This document shows positions 47,448-49,592 of a stretch of DNA of 49,592 bases, in pieces (the stretch's first letter is position 1; each line of letters opens with the position of its first letter). The notes under the pieces were generated by a model that saw only the letters and a list, made by a program, of their open reading frames with translations, made no database searches and was not told the DNA's origin. Both the position numbers and the translations under genes were made by a program. This DNA is from Trichosphaerium sp. ATCC 40318 (Eukaryota; Discosea; Flabellinia; Trichosidae). The stretch covers positions 1 to 49,592 of the forward strand of contig JALMLS010000269.1 of NCBI GenBank assembly GCA_038496445.1. Direction: 5' to 3'.

Positions 47448-48851
47448 ATGTCTAGTACAATTCTAGTGAGCGGAGGTAGCGGTTTTATTGGCAAGCGTTT
47501 AGTTGCGTCTCTAAAGAACAAAGGACACAGGGTACACATATATGAAAGCGGACTATAACAATCAGTTAATACGAAACGTACTTACGTAACTGTTCAAATG
47601 AAATGGCACAAAAATGACCTTAAAATAGTAAAACCGCTCTATTTCTACCTTTCCAAAACAGTGAAAGTGACATTTATCATTTCCGCGTTATAAATCGTCA
47701 AAAAACAATCTCAAACGTCTTAAAATACGTCATGACGCTTAAAAGCCTTGTAGGTGCTCGTTGTATCGCGTAGCGCCAAGAAAGGGGATGTCACATGGGA
47801 AACAGTTAACAAAGGAAAAATTCCTGATTGCGACGCAATTATCTCTCTTCAAGGTGCGGGTATTGTTGACAAGGTATGTTAATGTCCTTCGTATATAGTA
47901 TAGTTATGGTTAAAAGCTTGGTTTAGAGATGGACAAAGGAGTACAAGAAGGTGTTGATAGACTCAAGAGTACAGACCACAAAAGCCTTACTGAACGCTGT
48001 CAAAAAGTCAAAAAAGAAACCCAAACATTTTATTGCAACTTCGGCTGTTTGGTGCGTAAAGTCTTTGTTCTGCCTGATGGAGTATTCATAACTATTACAA
48101 ATATAGCTTCTATCCAACAGAACAAGATGAAGTATATGATGAGACATACGACGGACCACCAGCTGAGAACTTTGGAGGTTTTTATTAAATTGAAAATCAC
48201 GTGCATTTGTTAATGCTTTATTAACAGGTAACATGGATTTTCAACTAGAAAATACTGCCTTGATTACATCAAAGGATATAAATACACCACTTTCTATTGT
48301 TCGCATGGGTGTAACACTAGGTGAAGGAGGAGGTAAGTGTAAAAAGTATTTTTAGTATACCGCTAATGTTCTTTTCCTGAACAGGACCTTTTTCACTACT
48401 TCAGCTTCCTCTTGGTTTGTATGGTGGAAATATTGGTACTGGTAAACACCATGTTCCTTGGATACACGTAGGTATGTAATTATATTGATAATTGGTAATA
48501 AGCTTACACGGTTAGATGATGCTGTGAGGGTATATGAGCATATTTTAGAAAAAGAAATCAAAGGCATTGTCAATGCTGTTGCACCAACGCTCACAACAAA
48601 TAATGACATGTCAAACGCTATAGCAAAACGAGGTAAATGGACAGTACCTACACCATCAGTGATCATGAAAGCGGTAATGGGAGAAAGTTCTATACTTGTC
48701 ACAGAAGGCCAAAAGGTAAAAGTTCAAGTTGTTTTTTTTCCCTTTGATTGTATTTAATGAATTGTAGATTACGCCAAAACGATTACAGGAGACTAATTTC
48801 CCATTTTTGTACCCTACTATAGAACGTGCTATGGAGAATTTAGTAAAATAG
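47448..48851 (+). CDS. SDR39U1: SDR39U1/YfcH-type NAD(P)-dependent epimerase family protein
   Basis: This is an extended short-chain dehydrogenase of unknown substrate. It starts MSSTILVSGGSGFIGKRLVA, giving the GGSGFIG dinucleotide-binding loop. After an intron of about 220 nt it reads VLVVSRSAKKGDVTWETVNK and DCDAIISLQGAGIVDK. Further exons give RWTKEYKKVLIDSRVQTTKA, HFIATSAV, YPTEQDEVYDE, PLSIVRMGVTLGEGGGPFSL, WIHVDDAVRVYEHI and GIVNAVAPTLTTNNDMSNAI. It ends YPTIERAMENLVK with TAG at 48849. The R(W)T-x-x-x-K-x-x-I-x-x-SR and TSA blocks are diagnostic of the family. About six introns occur. The usual SAVGYYP reads SAVCFYP here under my splicing. Confidence 0.85.
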
Positions 48852-49267
48852 AAATTGCCTTGATACATAAGCTTCTGTCAACACCCTTTTTGAAATTTTA
48901 TTTGTTTTTTTTTGGGTTTTCTTTATGCACCCATGAAAGTTGTACTGAAGATAGTTAAATTCTTTTAGTTTACTTTATTTCTCTACATGCTTTAATAAAC
49001 AGAGCACTCGGTCCTCGTCTTTTAGCAGTTCTAAAAACAAAAGCGTGGATAGCAGTGTCGTTTTACCAACCTCACAGCGAAACTACTATGTAAAGATGTA
49101 TCGTCGTGAGCATATAATGAGCACAGTGCTTATTAGACCTTGGTTTTATATCTAAATTGGCGCAGGTACTACTTAGTCTAGCGCTCAATAGTATAGCGCC
49201 TAAGAGTATTAATTTGGTCAACCTAGATTCTTGAAGGAGTAACTTTTTTGTGTTTTTAACTAACAAG
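48852..49267. other. Intergenic region
   Basis: This is spacer between the epimerase and the GH5 gene. No structural element or coding signal is convincing. Confidence 0.5.
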
Positions 49268-49592
49268 ATGCAAAGAATTGCGCTTCAACTTTTCTTTGTA
49301 GTTGTTTTTACTGCTTCCTTTGGTTACGCATGGAACGTAACAAATGGCAAATTAATGGATCCAAACGGAAATCACGTGCGCGTACAAGGCGTTTCTTTAT
49401 CTTGTACAGAGTTTGACTCTCCTATTGACACCGTACGTTCTTTCCTTTTTTTCTTTTTGTAGGTACCTTTCGGCTCTAACTATCGTACCAGAACGCCGAT
49501 GGTTCCCTTGTTTGTCCTATGATAGCCAACCGAACGGCTTCACCTTATTTAAAGGAGCTACTCAGCTGGAACACTCAAATTATCCGTATTCC
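49268..49592 (+). CDS. Secreted GH5-family cellulase, N-terminal part (cut by window end)
   Basis: A signal peptide starts at 49268 (MQRIALQLFFVVVFTASFGY, then A). The mature N-terminus WNVTNGKLMDPNGNHVRVQG, then VSLSCTEFD, matches the start of GH5 cellulases, where substrate-site residues follow a VRxxGVN-like strand. An intron beginning GTACGT (49432) probably ends at 49491 (CGTACCAG) and joins in phase to NADGSLVCPMIANR. It then reads LKELLSWNTQIIRIP, the next GH5 strand. The catalytic Glu pair lies beyond the window, so activity cannot be judged. Confidence 0.75.

Overview
The window is nuclear DNA of an intron-rich, AT-leaning microbial eukaryote that uses the standard code (TAA, TAG and TGA all end recognisable genes). 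I cannot place it taxonomically. Introns are mostly about 38-220 nt, many begin GTACG, and most end in TAG. Four secreted hydrolytic or oxidative proteins (GH74, a serine endopeptidase, an LPMO-like protein and GH5) suggest a heterotroph that attacks plant-type polysaccharide and protein. The left edge (1-1260) looks subtelomeric: imperfect tandem repeats with a CGCTTCGC core, four consecutive perfect hairpins, then scrambled TTAGGG/CCCTAA repeats.

Layout from left to right: eIF2D (minus), tRNA-Ser(CGA), a Dbp3-like DEAD-box helicase, a GH74 xyloglucanase, an OGFr-domain protein, a secreted trypsin-fold endopeptidase, a poorly coding gap of 1.8 kb, and a two-module LPMO-like protein. Next come a kinase-RasGEF-RGS fusion (minus) and, divergently, an EF-hand/importin-alpha-like ARM/PB1/EF-hand protein. 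A signal-anchored MORN-repeat membrane protein follows.

The accessory centre (28.5-43.5 kb) has the least conventional content. An ankyrin-ART (PARP-like) gene carries 19 ankyrin repeats, each on its own 99-nt exon and separated by nearly identical 52-nt introns. Differences among repeats fall mainly at the positions that form the ligand-binding face of ankyrin proteins. Downstream are a 146-nt inverted repeat, a degraded IRG-GTPase-like segment, and a decayed second copy of the ankyrin gene. An intron-bearing fragment related to the neighbouring ARM gene lies inside that decayed copy.

The right end returns to housekeeping genes: two small coiled-coil ORFs, malate dehydrogenase with an unusual N-terminal extension (minus), an SDR39U1-type epimerase, and the start of a GH5 cellulase cut by the window edge.

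The strongest candidate for something undescribed is the ankyrin-ART locus. It is a tankyrase-like architecture whose recognition solenoid is built from interchangeable, frame-neutral exons that look recently duplicated and mixed. All gene models were spliced by eye, so exon edges are approximate unless stated.
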